Numbered from the stretch's first letter, positions 1-7,194 are shown. The stretch: 64,000 nt of DNA from Flavobacterium sp. UGB4466 (GCF_903469665.1 NZ_CAGKLC010000007.1:30309-94308); one strand, 5' to 3'. Notes: a model not told the origin generated them from the sequence alone. Program-made: numbers and translations.

Positions 1-1
1 A

Positions 2-991
2 TTAGGATTTATTGGTTCTCACACCGTTGTAGAATTGCAAAATGAAGGTTTTGAAGTAGTCATTATTGATAACCTTTCGAATTCTACAGAAGACGTTTTA
101 AAAGGGATTACGACCATTACAGGAAAAACACCTTTGTTCGAAAAATTGGATTTAAGAGAAAAAGCGTCGGTGCGGGAGTTTTTTAAAAAGCATAACGATG
201 TTACCGGAGTAATTCATTTTGCAGCTTCAAAGGCAGTTGGTGAAAGTGTTGAAAATCCATTGTTGTATTACGAAAACAACATTGCTTCATTAGTGTATTT
301 ATTGCAGGAATTGCAGCAAAAACCTGAAGCGAGTTTTATTTTTAGCTCGTCTTGTACCGTTTATGGTCAGGCTGAAAAAATGCCAATTACTGAAGATGCT
401 CCGGTACAGGTGGCGATTTCGCCTTACGGAAACACGAAACAGATAGGTGAAGAAATTATTACTGATACAGCTAAAGTAACCAATATCAGTGCAATTTTAT
501 TGCGTTATTTTAACCCGGTTGGAGCTCATGCAACGACTGAGATTGGCGAATTACCAATTGGTGTTCCTCAAAATTTAGTACCTTTCATTACACAAACTGG
601 CGTAGGATTGCGTCAGGAATTATCGGTTTTTGGAGATGATTATCCAACTCCTGATGGTACAGCAGTTCGTGATTATATTCACGTAGTAGATTTGGCAAAA
701 GCGCACGTAATTGCCTTACAACGTTTGTTGGCTAAAAAGAATTTACAAAAAGTTGAAACTTTCAATCTAGGAACCGGAAAAGGAAGCTCGGTTTTAGAAG
801 TAATTCACAGTTTCGAAAAAGTAAGCGATAAAAAATTACCTTATAAGATTATGCCACGTCGTGAAGGTGATATTACAGAAGCTTACGCAAATACAGATAA
901 AGCAAATAATGTTTTAGGCTGGAAAGCCCAATTAAGTTTAGACGAAGCCATGGCAAGTGCCTGGAAATGGGAACAGAAAGTTCGTTCTTAA
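2..991 (+). CDS. galE: UDP-glucose 4-epimerase, 5' end cut by window
   Basis: Interconverts UDP-glucose and UDP-galactose in the cytoplasm, feeding galactose metabolism and surface polysaccharide synthesis. The frame is open to the first base of the window and begins inside the Rossmann NAD-binding loop (LGFIGSHTVVE), so only the first few residues are missing; the TTG at 35 is not the real start. The short-chain dehydrogenase catalytic set is visible: the serine region SSSCTVYG at about residue 105 and YGNTK (Tyr/Lys of YxxxK) at about 131. Later come the conserved LRYFNPVGAH and the substrate-domain segment VRDYIHVVDLA. It is followed by a strong terminator hairpin, so it ends its transcription unit. 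Confidence 0.95.
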   Translation, partial: LGFIGSHTVVELQNEGFEVVIIDNLSNSTEDVLKGITTITGKTPLFEKLDLREKASVREFFKKHNDVTGVIHFAASKAVGESVENPLLYYENNIASLVYLLQELQQKPEASFIFSSSCTVYGQAEKMPITEDAPVQVAISPYGNTKQIGEEIITDTAKVTNISAILLRYFNPVGAHATTEIGELPIGVPQNLVPFITQTGVGLRQELSVFGDDYPTPDGTAVRDYIHVVDLAKAHVIALQRLLAKKNLQKVETFNLGTGKGSSVLEVIHSFEKVSDKKLPYKIMPRREGDITEAYANTDKANNVLGWKAQLSLDEAMASAWKWEQKVRS

Positions 992-1020
992 TTTTTTTCA
1001 GACGAAAATAAAAACATAAG

Positions 1021-1058
1021 AAAAATCCCAAATAAACTAAAAATTATTTGGGATTTTT
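1021..1058 (+). terminator. Rho-independent terminator after galE
   Basis: A perfect 15-bp stem (AAAAATCCCAAATAA against TTATTTGGGATTTTT) with an 8-base loop, ending in a T-run 30 bases after the galE stop. The same stem core is found after the first cassette copy at 1642-1681, so it is probably part of the duplicated unit. Confidence 0.8.
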
Positions 1059-1063
1059 ATTTA

Positions 1064-1089
1064 TTGGTTTACTTTATTTTGTAAATTTG
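1064..1089 (+). promoter_or_regulatory. Promoter of cassette copy 1
   Basis: Bacteroidota -7 box TAAATTTG at 1082-1089, with a TTG at 1064-1066 fifteen bases upstream. The spacing is a little short for the -33 element. The box sits 21 bases before the ATG at 1111. Confidence 0.6.
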
Positions 1090-1110
1090 TAAGAATAAAA
1101 TGTAGGAATT

Positions 1111-1308
1111 ATGAAAAAGAAAAATGAAAAACCCAGAGTTAGTAAGGTGGAAGAGCCTGCTGTAGAATATGAAGTTCAAAAATCTAACTTTAAAGGAATA
1201 GACCGAAAAACTTTTGATTTTGATACCGAGTTTGCAAAAGGATTAACGCCGGAAGAATTTAAAGCCGAAATTTTTAAAAGAATAGAGGCTTATTCGTGGA
1301 AAAAATAA
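1111..1308 (+). CDS. Small antitoxin-like protein, copy 1
   Basis: A 65-residue charged protein with a Lys-rich N-terminus, a conserved middle (EYEVQKSNFKGIDR) and an acidic C-terminal helix. I do not recognise a named family. Antitoxin is inferred from context: a small first gene with its own promoter, overlapping by 13 nt a second gene whose C-terminus resembles RelE/ParE-type toxins. Residues 10 to 46 are nearly identical to the copy at 1734, while the last 18 or so residues diverge. Alternatives are a non-TA small regulatory pair or a conserved hypothetical gene that happens to be coupled. Confidence 0.7.
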   Translation: MKKKNEKPRVSKVEEPAVEYEVQKSNFKGIDRKTFDFDTEFAKGLTPEEFKAEIFKRIEAYSWKK

Positions 1309-1613
1309 TATTTGAAAAAGAAGTTCTTAATTCCTTTGAAGATTTAGTTTTTGCACTTTTTAAAGAGGAGTATTTTGGTTATCTGGAGTCCTCTCAGAAT
1401 TATGTAGGCAAAATAGTTGATTTTGTTATTTCAGGTATTTCAAGTTTTCCACATAAGAAAACACCAAAATCACTTCATTATTTAGGTTCGTACTATGTTT
1501 TTTATAAAGCCAATGGCAGGACAACCTGGTATATCTTCTTTGATAAAAAAGATCAAAATTATTTGATTACAGGAATTATAAATAATTATTGTGCAGAAGC
1601 AAAAGAGCTGTAA
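1296..1613 (+). CDS. RelE/ParE-like toxin candidate, copy 1
   Basis: 105 residues starting at GTG inside the last codons of the preceding gene (13-nt overlap), which implies translational coupling. The C-terminal part has a beta-rich pattern (YYVFYK, then TTWYIFFDKKDQNYLITGIINNY) like the final strands of RelE/ParE-fold toxins. This is a resemblance read by eye, and the catalytic residues are not certain. The homologous position in the second copy is also a GTG, at 1916, which supports this start. The N-terminal half differs strongly from copy 2, whereas the last 52 residues are about 85 percent identical. Confidence 0.65.
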   Translation: MEKIIFEKEVLNSFEDLVFALFKEEYFGYLESSQNYVGKIVDFVISGISSFPHKKTPKSLHYLGSYYVFYKANGRTTWYIFFDKKDQNYLITGIINNYCAEAKEL

Positions 1614-1641
1614 AAACAAATCCTTTTGAAAAGTAAGCGAT

Positions 1642-1681
1642 AAAAATCCCAAATGATCTATTTAGATTATTTGGGATTTTT
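1642..1681 (+). terminator. Terminator of cassette copy 1
   Basis: Stem of 18 positions with one mismatch (AAAAATCCCAAATGATCT against AGATTATTTGGGATTTTT) and a 4-base loop. Its outer 13 bp are the same as in the terminator at 1021-1058, so the duplicated unit runs from terminator to terminator. Confidence 0.8.
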
Positions 1682-1685
1682 ATTT

Positions 1686-1712
1686 TTGGCTTAATTTATT
1701 TTTATAAATTTG
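1686..1712 (+). promoter_or_regulatory. Promoter of cassette copy 2
   Basis: TAAATTTG at 1705-1712 with TTG at 1686-1688 (16-base spacer). The sequence from the box to the ATG is nearly identical to that of copy 1, so both copies are probably expressed alike. Confidence 0.6.
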
Positions 1713-1733
1713 TAAGAATAAATTGTAGGAATT

Positions 1734-1928
1734 ATGAAAAAGAAAAAAGAAGAAGCTAGAGCTAGCAAGGTGGAAGAGCCTGCTGTAGAATATGAAGTTC
1801 AAAAATCTAACTTTAAAGGAATCGATCGGGAAACTTTTGATTTTGATGCCGAGTTTGCAAAAGGATTAACGCTGGAAGAAGCAAAAGCAGAATCAATCAG
1901 AAGGATTAGAGAATGGTGGGGAAAATAG
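1734..1928 (+). CDS. Small antitoxin-like protein, copy 2
   Basis: 64 residues, paralogous to the protein at 1111-1308. The segment SKVEEPAVEYEVQKSNFKG is shared exactly. The last part (EEAKAESIRRIREWWGK) differs from copy 1 (EEFKAEIFKRIEAYSWKK). The stop overlaps the start of the next gene in the same geometry as copy 1. Function is inferred only from gene arrangement. Confidence 0.7.
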   Translation: MKKKKEEARASKVEEPAVEYEVQKSNFKGIDRETFDFDAEFAKGLTLEEAKAESIRRIREWWGK

Positions 1929-2239
1929 AAGTTGTTTTTACACTCTCGGTGATTGTGTATCTTGATGATTTAGTTATGACATTGTATAAAAATGAATACT
2001 TTGGTTTTATAGCATCTGCAGAACAATATGTTTCTAATATTTATCGAGCAGTTCCCGAAAGAATAAAAAATTGTTCCCATAAGAAAGCTTCAAAATCACT
2101 TCAATATTTAGGTTCAAACTATGTTTTTTACAAACCGAATGTCAGGACAACCTGGTATATCTTCTTTGATGAAAAAGATCAAAATTACCTCATTGCAAGA
2201 ATTATAAATAATTATTGTGCAGAAGCAAAAGGGTTATAA
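1913..2239 (+). CDS. RelE/ParE-like toxin candidate, copy 2
   Basis: 108 residues, paralogous to 1296-1613. An ATG at 1913 is followed directly by a GTG at 1916. The GTG aligns with the start of copy 1 and gives the same 13-nt overlap, so either may be used. The C-terminal segment (TTWYIFFDEKDQNYLIARIINNY) is almost the same as in copy 1, while the first 55 residues are much changed. A RelE/ParE fold is a tentative reading. If the pair is a toxin-antitoxin module, the two copies probably have separate specificities. Confidence 0.65.
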   Translation: MVGKIEVVFTLSVIVYLDDLVMTLYKNEYFGFIASAEQYVSNIYRAVPERIKNCSHKKASKSLQYLGSNYVFYKPNVRTTWYIFFDEKDQNYLIARIINNYCAEAKGL

Positions 2240-2240
2240 A

Positions 2241-2284
2241 AAAAAAATCCTCATAAACAATCTTGTTCATGAGGATTTTTTTTT
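2241..2284. terminator. Bidirectional terminator between cassette 2 and fabD
   Basis: Hairpin AATCCTCATAAACAA against TTGTTCATGAGGATT with one mismatch, an A-run on the left and a T-run on the right. It separates two convergent genes and can serve both strands. Confidence 0.8.
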
Positions 2285-2327
2285 ATGTAGTGAGTAACTG
2301 AAAACTGTTACTGAGACTGAATACTAA

Positions 2328-3203
2328 TTATGCATTCGCAGTAACCGCTTCTTTGTCAATTTTGTTGATCAAACCTGCTAACACTTTACCCGGACCCACT
2401 TCAGTGAATAAAGTAGCGCCGTCAGCGATCATTTGCTGAACAGATTGTGTCCATTTTACCGGAGCAGTCAATTGTATGATTAAGTTCTTTTTGATTTCGT
2501 TTGCATCCGAAACAGCATTTGCGGTTACGTTTTGGTAAACCGGACAAACAGGAGTTGAGAATGTAGTGGCTTCAATTGCAGCAGCTAATTCCTCTCTTGC
2601 TGGTTCCATCATCGGAGAGTGGAATGCTCCTCCAACAGGTAAAATTAAAGCACGTTTTGCACCGGCAGCTTTCATAGCTTCACAAGCTTTTTCAACAGCC
2701 GAAGTTTCTCCTGAAATTACCAATTGTCCAGGACAGTTGTAATTTGCCGCAACAACTATTCCGTCAATAGAAGCGCAAACTTCTTCTACAGTATTATCAG
2801 CTAAACCTAAAACCGCAGCCATTGTTGATGGGGTGATTTCACAAGCTTTTTGCATAGCTAAAGCACGTTGAGAAACTAATTTAAGACCGTCTTCAAAAGA
2901 CAAAGTTCCGTTGGCAACCAAGGCTGAAAATTCTCCTAAAGAATGTCCTGCAACCATTTCTGGTTTAAAATCGTCTCCTAAAGTTTTAGCTAAAATAACA
3001 GAGTGTAAAAATACTGCAGGCTGTGTAACTTTAGTTTCTTTTAGTTCTTCGGCAGTACCTTCGAACATGATATCTGTAATTCTAAAACCTAAAATTTCAT
3101 TAGCTTTTTCGAATAATTCTTTGGCTAAAGCCGATGTTTCATATAAGTCCTTGCCCATTCCTGTAAATTGTGCGCCCTGACCCGGAAATACGTATGCTTT
3201 CAT
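2328..3203 (-). CDS. fabD: Malonyl CoA-acyl carrier protein transacylase
   Basis: Transfers malonyl groups from CoA to acyl carrier protein in cytoplasmic type II fatty acid synthesis. Length (291 aa) is close to the family norm of about 310. The N-terminal FPGQGAQ, the nucleophile motif GHSLGE with Ser88, and the catalytic His in GGAFHSP (about His195) are all present, followed by the C-terminal FTEVGPGKVL. The ATG is preceded by a TACTTTTG promoter box at 3260-3267. It lies downstream of DUF983 on the same strand and converges on the duplicated cassette. Confidence 0.96.
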   Translation of the reverse strand: MKAYVFPGQGAQFTGMGKDLYETSALAKELFEKANEILGFRITDIMFEGTAEELKETKVTQPAVFLHSVILAKTLGDDFKPEMVAGHSLGEFSALVANGTLSFEDGLKLVSQRALAMQKACEITPSTMAAVLGLADNTVEEVCASIDGIVVAANYNCPGQLVISGETSAVEKACEAMKAAGAKRALILPVGGAFHSPMMEPAREELAAAIEATTFSTPVCPVYQNVTANAVSDANEIKKNLIIQLTAPVKWTQSVQQMIADGATLFTEVGPGKVLAGLINKIDKEAVTANA

Positions 3204-3259
3204 TTGTCTAATTTAAAGATTGAATTTTTTTGAATTGAAAATTAGTTTCAATTGAAAGG

Positions 3260-3267
3260 CAAAAGTA
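3260..3267 (-). promoter_or_regulatory. Promoter -7 box of fabD
   Basis: Reads TACTTTTG on the minus strand, 57 bases before the fabD ATG. It matches TAnnTTTG exactly. No clear -33 element is seen. Confidence 0.55.
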
Positions 3268-3275
3268 GCATTTTT

Positions 3276-3638
3276 TTACTTCGTATAATCCTTAAACATG
3301 TAAATCCATGCTAATCTCGAAAATCGAAGATTGAAAGAAGTGAGTAGGGTAATGACGACAGCGATAATTGGAATAATCCTTAAATCGAAATTCTTTTCGA
3401 AGAAAAATTGTGCAATACAGTATGTTGCAATTCCCTGAGCGACTGTTAATCCGTAGTTTACATACATAGCACCAAAGAAATAACCAGGCTCTTTTTGAAA
3501 CTTATAATTACAGTGACTGCAAAATTCGTTCATCTTTGGAAGGCCAAAAGTGAAAAAAATATTTTTATCTGTAAAAACCTTTCCTTTATGACAAATAGGA
3601 CATTCGTTGCTTAAAATATGAGTTAATGCACTTGACAT
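3276..3638 (-). CDS. DUF983 family membrane protein
   Basis: 120 residues. An N-terminal zinc-ribbon-like pair (CPICHKG at about 14-20 and CSHCNYKF at about 40-47) is followed by GYFFGAMYVNYG and two hydrophobic helices (about 55-80 and 85-105). That arrangement is the DUF983 pattern. Its function is unknown; the domain suggests a small inner-membrane protein binding a metal on the cytoplasmic side. A TACCTTTG promoter box lies just upstream at 3662-3669, so it can be expressed on its own or together with fabD. Confidence 0.88.
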   Translation of the reverse strand: MSSALTHILSNECPICHKGKVFTDKNIFFTFGLPKMNEFCSHCNYKFQKEPGYFFGAMYVNYGLTVAQGIATYCIAQFFFEKNFDLRIIPIIAVVITLLTSFNLRFSRLAWIYMFKDYTK

Positions 3639-3661
3639 GATCTTGTTGTTTTTTATTTATA

Positions 3662-3669
3662 CAAAGGTA
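3662..3669 (-). promoter_or_regulatory. Promoter -7 box of the DUF983 gene
   Basis: TACCTTTG on the minus strand, 23 bases before the ATG at 3638. It matches TAnnTTTG. Confidence 0.55.
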
Positions 3670-3823
3670 ATTCAGAACAGGATTAAAGTCTTTTTTATAT
3701 CTTCGCTACTTATAGCACAATAAAGACATTTATTGTAAAATCGCCTGCCTTAAACGAATTTGTAAACGAAAAAGAGGATTGGGCAATCGCATATGTGACC
3801 AATAAAAAATAAATTCTACAGAT

Positions 3824-4684
3824 ATGAAAAAATACCCGGTTTACAGTGTTCAGAATTTTAGCTGTAATGATATTCATCGTGATTTTTATGTCAATACCTT
3901 CAAAGAGCATTTAAAAAGTCACAGTTTTGTAGAAGAACCACACCGGCATGATTCGTATTTGATGGTGTTTTTTACGAAAGGTTCGGGACAGCACGAAATT
4001 GATTTTGATCAGTTTGAAATTAAAAAGGGAAGCCTGTTTGTGCTACAGCCGGGACAAATGCATCATTGGAGCTTATCCGAAGATATTGAGGGTTTTGTGA
4101 TTATTTTTTCACAGGAGTTGTATAATTTATATTTCGGACAGAAGAATATTAACGAATATAATTTTTACCATTCGATTCACAATCGGCCGGAAATGGTTTT
4201 TGAAGAAAAAGGAATCACTAAAATCCGACCTTATTTTGATTTATTAATTCAGGAAAGTATTCAGGAGGGGCGATATCAACTGGATAAAATGTTGAATTTG
4301 CTGGATTGTATTCATATTGAAATAGCCCGCAAATACAACGAAACCTATTCACATCAGGCGCATTCGTATAATATTAAAATTGACAAGTTCGAAATGCTTT
4401 TGGAGCACTATTTCAAACAAGAAAAATTACCGTCTTTTTATGCCGAAAAGTTAAGTATTACTTTAAAACATTTGAACCGCATCTGCAATGAAATTTTGCA
4501 AAAAACGGCCACAGAAGTGATTACGGATCGTGTGATTTTGGAGATAAAAAGAATGTTGATTGACAAGCATTTAGCGGTTAACGAAGTAGCGTTTAAAGTA
4601 GGCTACGAAGATTATTCGTATTTCTCCAGATTCTTTAAAAAACAAACGGGATTATCGCCAACGGAATTTAGGAATAAGAAGTAA
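3824..4684 (+). CDS. AraC family transcriptional regulator
   Basis: 286 residues. The N-terminal half is a cupin-like sensor (EPHRHDSYLMVFFTKGSG with a later GSLFVLQPGQMHHW). The last 100 residues are the AraC double helix-turn-helix, ending in the family signature VAFKVGYEDYSYFSRFFKKQTGLSPTEFR (split here by its conserved Phe and Gly positions, about 250-283). The ligand cannot be told from sequence. It converges on the YceI gene across a palindromic repeat. The YceI/Fer4_19/pirin group next to it is a possible but unproven target. Confidence 0.92.
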   Translation: MKKYPVYSVQNFSCNDIHRDFYVNTFKEHLKSHSFVEEPHRHDSYLMVFFTKGSGQHEIDFDQFEIKKGSLFVLQPGQMHHWSLSEDIEGFVIIFSQELYNLYFGQKNINEYNFYHSIHNRPEMVFEEKGITKIRPYFDLLIQESIQEGRYQLDKMLNLLDCIHIEIARKYNETYSHQAHSYNIKIDKFEMLLEHYFKQEKLPSFYAEKLSITLKHLNRICNEILQKTATEVITDRVILEIKRMLIDKHLAVNEVAFKVGYEDYSYFSRFFKKQTGLSPTEFRNKK

Positions 4685-4693
4685 AAAAGAGTT

Positions 4694-4767
4694 GGGCTTC
4701 GGCTTCGCTCAGCCCGGCACTTGAGCTTTAAAGTTATCAAATGTCCGGCTGAGTGAAGTCGAAGCCC
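4694..4767. repeat. Imperfect palindromic intergenic repeat
   Basis: Left arm GGGCTTCGGCTTCGCTCAGC at 4694 and right arm CCGGCTGAGTGAAGTCGAAG at 4745 pair with about two mismatches. The element lies between convergent genes (AraC and YceI) and is much more GC-rich than its surroundings. It resembles dispersed flavobacterial palindromes and may also act as a terminator. Confidence 0.7.
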
Positions 4768-4802
4768 TTTTAGCCACCAATTAAATTTAATTTAAAATCG
4801 GA

Positions 4803-5336
4803 TTACGCTTGTTTTGCAAACTGTAATTCAATGTTTAATTTTACTTCTTCTCCAACCAGAACACCACCGGTTTCAAGAGCTGAGTTCCAGTTTAGACCCC
4901 AATCTTTACGGTTTATTTTTCCTTCGATATTTAATCCGACTTTTGTATTTCCCCACGGATCAGTCATAGTTCCACTAAATTCTACCGGAAAAGTTACTGA
5001 TTTTGAGATACCTTTGATGTTTAGATCTCCGGTTAATTCATAGCTCCCTTCATTTATTTTTTTGAAAGAAGAACCTTTGAAAGTTAGTTTTGGATGATTC
5101 TCAGCATCAAAGAAATCGCCACTTCTTAAGTGATTGTCTCTGTCTGTATTTGCAGTGTCAATAGAAGTAATGTCTCCTGAAAATTCGATTGCAGCATTCT
5201 CGAAATTGTCTCCGTCTGTATTGATTGTTGCATCGTAAGTACCAAATTTACCTGAAACATTTGTAAACATCATATGTTTAACTTTAAAACCAATTTCTGA
5301 ATGTGTTGGGTCTATTGACCATTTTGTAGTTGCCAT
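4803..5336 (-). CDS. YceI family protein
   Basis: 177 residues from the ATG at 5336 (MATTKWSIDPTHSEIGF); a longer frame to 5378 would run through the promoter box at 5376-5383, so the shorter start is chosen. YceI proteins form a lipocalin-like barrel binding polyprenoid or lipid ligands. The family landmarks are visible: DPTHSEIGFKVKHM at the start, SGDFFDAENHPKLTF in the middle, and the final VKLNIELQ. No signal peptide is seen with this start, so this member would be cytoplasmic. It shares an operator-like palindrome with the pirin gene. Confidence 0.93.
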   Translation of the reverse strand: MATTKWSIDPTHSEIGFKVKHMMFTNVSGKFGTYDATINTDGDNFENAAIEFSGDITSIDTANTDRDNHLRSGDFFDAENHPKLTFKGSSFKKINEGSYELTGDLNIKGISKSVTFPVEFSGTMTDPWGNTKVGLNIEGKINRKDWGLNWNSALETGGVLVGEEVKLNIELQFAKQA

Positions 5337-5375
5337 AATTTTATCTTTTAAATAATTAATTTCATTTTGATAGGA

Positions 5376-5421
5376 CAAAGTTACGGTGGTAGTGAGCGTA
5401 AGGGACTTAACCTAGATTAAG
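5376..5421 (-). promoter_or_regulatory. YceI promoter with upstream palindrome
   Basis: On the minus strand: palindrome CTTAATCTAGGTTAAG (5421 to 5406), exactly 22 bases, then the -7 box TAACTTTG (5383 to 5376), then about 40 bases to the ATG. The pirin promoter at 6739-6784 has the same palindrome core and the same 22-base spacing. This suggests one activator or repressor controls both. Confidence 0.7.
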
Positions 5422-5424
5422 AAA

Positions 5425-5460
5425 TAAAAAATGCGATGACTTTTGGAGTATCGCATCTTT
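5425..5460 (-). terminator. Terminator downstream of the Fer4_19 gene
   Basis: On the minus strand GATGCGAT and ATCGCAT form a stem around a 12-base loop, followed by a T-run. It lies about 130 bases after the Fer4_19 stop and before the YceI operator. Confidence 0.55.
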
Positions 5461-5585
5461 TATTGTTGCTCTGAGAGTCCCCCGGTTAGAGGGAAGAGTC
5501 TTAGTTTTTTGCTACGCATTAAATGATTTTCATGGATTAATATATTTCAATTCAGAAAAAATTTCTTTCATCTGTGGCAAGAAAA

Positions 5586-5816
5586 TTAGCTTTTGTCATT
5601 CATGTAAAAGCTTAATGCTCCTGACGGGCATTTGTGAATGGTTGAAATAATTTTTTCTGTTGTAGAGCGTTCAGGAATGATCCATGGTTTTTCTTTTGGG
5701 TGAAAAACATCGGGATTGTTTTTTACACAATTGGCAGAATGAATGCATTTCCGGGACTGCCATACAATGGTTACTTCTCCATTGCTATATTCTTTCGTAA
5801 GGTCATTTGGATTCAT
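5586..5816 (-). CDS. Divergent 4Fe-4S mono-cluster protein (Fer4_19, YjdI-like)
   Basis: 76 residues, the same length as E. coli YjdI. Cysteines at KCIHSANCVKN and near the end at KCPSGAL, with a spacer containing NPDVFHPKEKPWI, match the Fer4_19 mono-cluster ferredoxin-like pattern. It probably carries one iron-sulphur cluster and acts in redox transfer or storage; its partner is unknown. It lies between YceI and pirin on the same strand but lacks their shared palindrome. Hairpins before and after suggest it is transcribed alone. Confidence 0.85.
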   Translation of the reverse strand: MNPNDLTKEYSNGEVTIVWQSRKCIHSANCVKNNPDVFHPKEKPWIIPERSTTEKIISTIHKCPSGALSFYMNDKS

Positions 5817-5910
5817 GATTGAAAATTTTTGCGGTTAATTTTAGTTTTAAATTCAGACCAATTTTCTATTAATAAATTTAATACTTCTTTTTGGTTTTTT
5901 TGTGCTTTGA

Positions 5911-5965
5911 GAAAAAAAAAGAAACGATAACGTACTGTGATTCAGTATAATTATCGCTTCTTTTG
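5911..5965 (-). terminator. Terminator of the pirin gene
   Basis: On the minus strand GCGATAATTATACTG pairs with CAGTACGTTATCG (imperfectly), followed by TTTCTTTTTTTTT, starting about 25 bases after the pirin stop. Confidence 0.75.
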
Positions 5966-5990
5966 AAATGTATGTGAAGTGTCTTACAAA

Positions 5991-6707
5991 TTAATAATTC
6001 ATAGGAACTTCCATTAGCAGGAATTCGGCCTCAGTGTTGGCTTTGATGTTTAAAGTTTCAAAATCAGAGATTCCCATAGCATCACGAGTGTTCAATTCCT
6101 GACCGTTTATCGTTACATTTCCTTTTAAGATAAAAACGTAGACTCCGTTTCCTTCTTTTTTTAATTTATAGGTTGTAGCGATGCCGGAATCGAAATTCCC
6201 CATATGAAACCAGGCGTCCTGATGGATCCAAACTCCTTCATCATCAGCATTTGGAGATAAAACCTGAGACAGTTTGTTGTGTCTGTCGGCAACATCTAAA
6301 GTGATTTGTTGGTAACGCGGCGTTACATTTCTTTGGTTAGGAAACAACCAGATTTGTAACAGCTTCGTTTGCTGATCGGCATTTGGGTTAAACTCACTAT
6401 GTTGGATTCCGGTTCCGGCACTCATCACCTGAATGTCACCATTTTTAATGATTTCGGTATTCCCCATACTGTCTTTGTGTGCTAAATCACCTTCTAACGG
6501 AATGGTAATGATTTCCATATTATCGTGAGGATGAGTTCCAAAACCCATTCCGCCCGCAATAGTATCGTCATTTAGAACTCGAAGCGCTCCAAACTGAATT
6601 CTTTCCGGATTGTACCAGCTCGCAAAGCTAAAACTGTGATAGGCATTAAGCCATCCGTGATTTGCGTTTCCTCTTGTTTCTGCTTTGTGTATTACTATAT
6701 TTTCCAT
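5991..6707 (-). CDS. Pirin family protein (YhhW-like cupin)
   Basis: 238 residues, two cupin halves. The N-terminal metal site is intact: GTHPHDNMEIITIP supplies two His and a Glu, and GTGIQHSEFN the other His. Further landmarks are the opening RGNANHGWLNAYHSFSFA and the FGALRVLNDD segment. Bacterial pirins of this type include quercetin 2,3-dioxygenases, but substrate cannot be inferred here. A palindrome-plus-promoter module like that of YceI precedes it, so the two genes are probably co-regulated, plausibly under oxidative or electrophile stress (inference). Confidence 0.93.
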   Translation of the reverse strand: MENIVIHKAETRGNANHGWLNAYHSFSFASWYNPERIQFGALRVLNDDTIAGGMGFGTHPHDNMEIITIPLEGDLAHKDSMGNTEIIKNGDIQVMSAGTGIQHSEFNPNADQQTKLLQIWLFPNQRNVTPRYQQITLDVADRHNKLSQVLSPNADDEGVWIHQDAWFHMGNFDSGIATTYKLKKEGNGVYVFILKGNVTINGQELNTRDAMGISDFETLNIKANTEAEFLLMEVPMNY

Positions 6708-6738
6708 GATGATAATTGTTTTGTTATTTTTTATAGTA

Positions 6739-6784
6739 CAAATTTACGATCAACATGCCTGAAAAGCACTTAATGTAGATTAAG
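6739..6784 (-). promoter_or_regulatory. Pirin promoter with upstream palindrome
   Basis: Minus strand: CTTAATCTACATTAAG (6784 to 6769), 22 bases, then the box TAAATTTG (6746 to 6739), then 31 bases to the ATG. It is the twin of the YceI promoter at 5376-5421. Confidence 0.7.
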
Positions 6785-6789
6785 AAAAA

Positions 6790-7193
6790 GGGGCTGAGGT
6801 TCTGAGTTGCTGAGGTTTTTAGGTGCAAAGGCTCAGAGTTGCAAAGGTACAGAGGCTTTTGCAGCGATTGAGATGGGCTGGATTTCATGTTTACGATCTA
6901 AGCAATCTAATAATCCAATAATCCAGCAATCCAAAGATCTAAGAAGTCTAACAATCTAAACAGTCTAATAATCCAATAATCCAGCAATCCAGCAATCCAA
7001 TAATCCAGCAATCCAATAATCCAGCAATCCAATAATCCAGCAATCCAATAATCTAACAATCCAAAGATCTAAGAAGTCTAACAATCTAAACAGTCTAATA
7101 ATTCAATAATCCAGCAATCCAATAATCTAATAATCTAATAATCCAAAGATCTAAGAAGTCTAACGATCTAAGAAGTCTAACAATCTAAAAAAG
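6790..7193. repeat. Gene-free low-complexity repeat array
   Basis: About 400 bases without a gene. The first part (6790-6860) has degenerate direct repeats of TGAGGTTCTGAG/CAAAGGCTCAGAG type. From about 6895 the sequence is built of ATCCAATA, ATCCAGCA and ATCTAA-type short words. A 16-bp word AATCCAATAATCCAGC repeats about four times between 6984 and 7050. A higher-order block beginning CCAAAGATCTAAGAAGTC starts at 6931, 7061 and 7143. The array ends one base before the stop codon of the ScfR-type regulator. Confidence 0.85.
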
Positions 7194-7194
7194 A

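Noticed and set aside
3700..3812. Open plus-strand frame before araC reading KTFIVKSPALNEFVNEKED
   Set aside because: It has no ATG, GTG or TTG start and ends just before the araC start. It is probably chance openness.
3710..3910. 66-codon minus-strand ORF overlapping the AraC start
   Set aside because: It lies antisense to the start of a clear AraC gene, begins without a promoter box and has no family-like features.
6895..7190. Possible CRISPR-like array
   Set aside because: The repeated words are 8-16 bases with no unique spacers of regular length, and there are no cas genes in the window.
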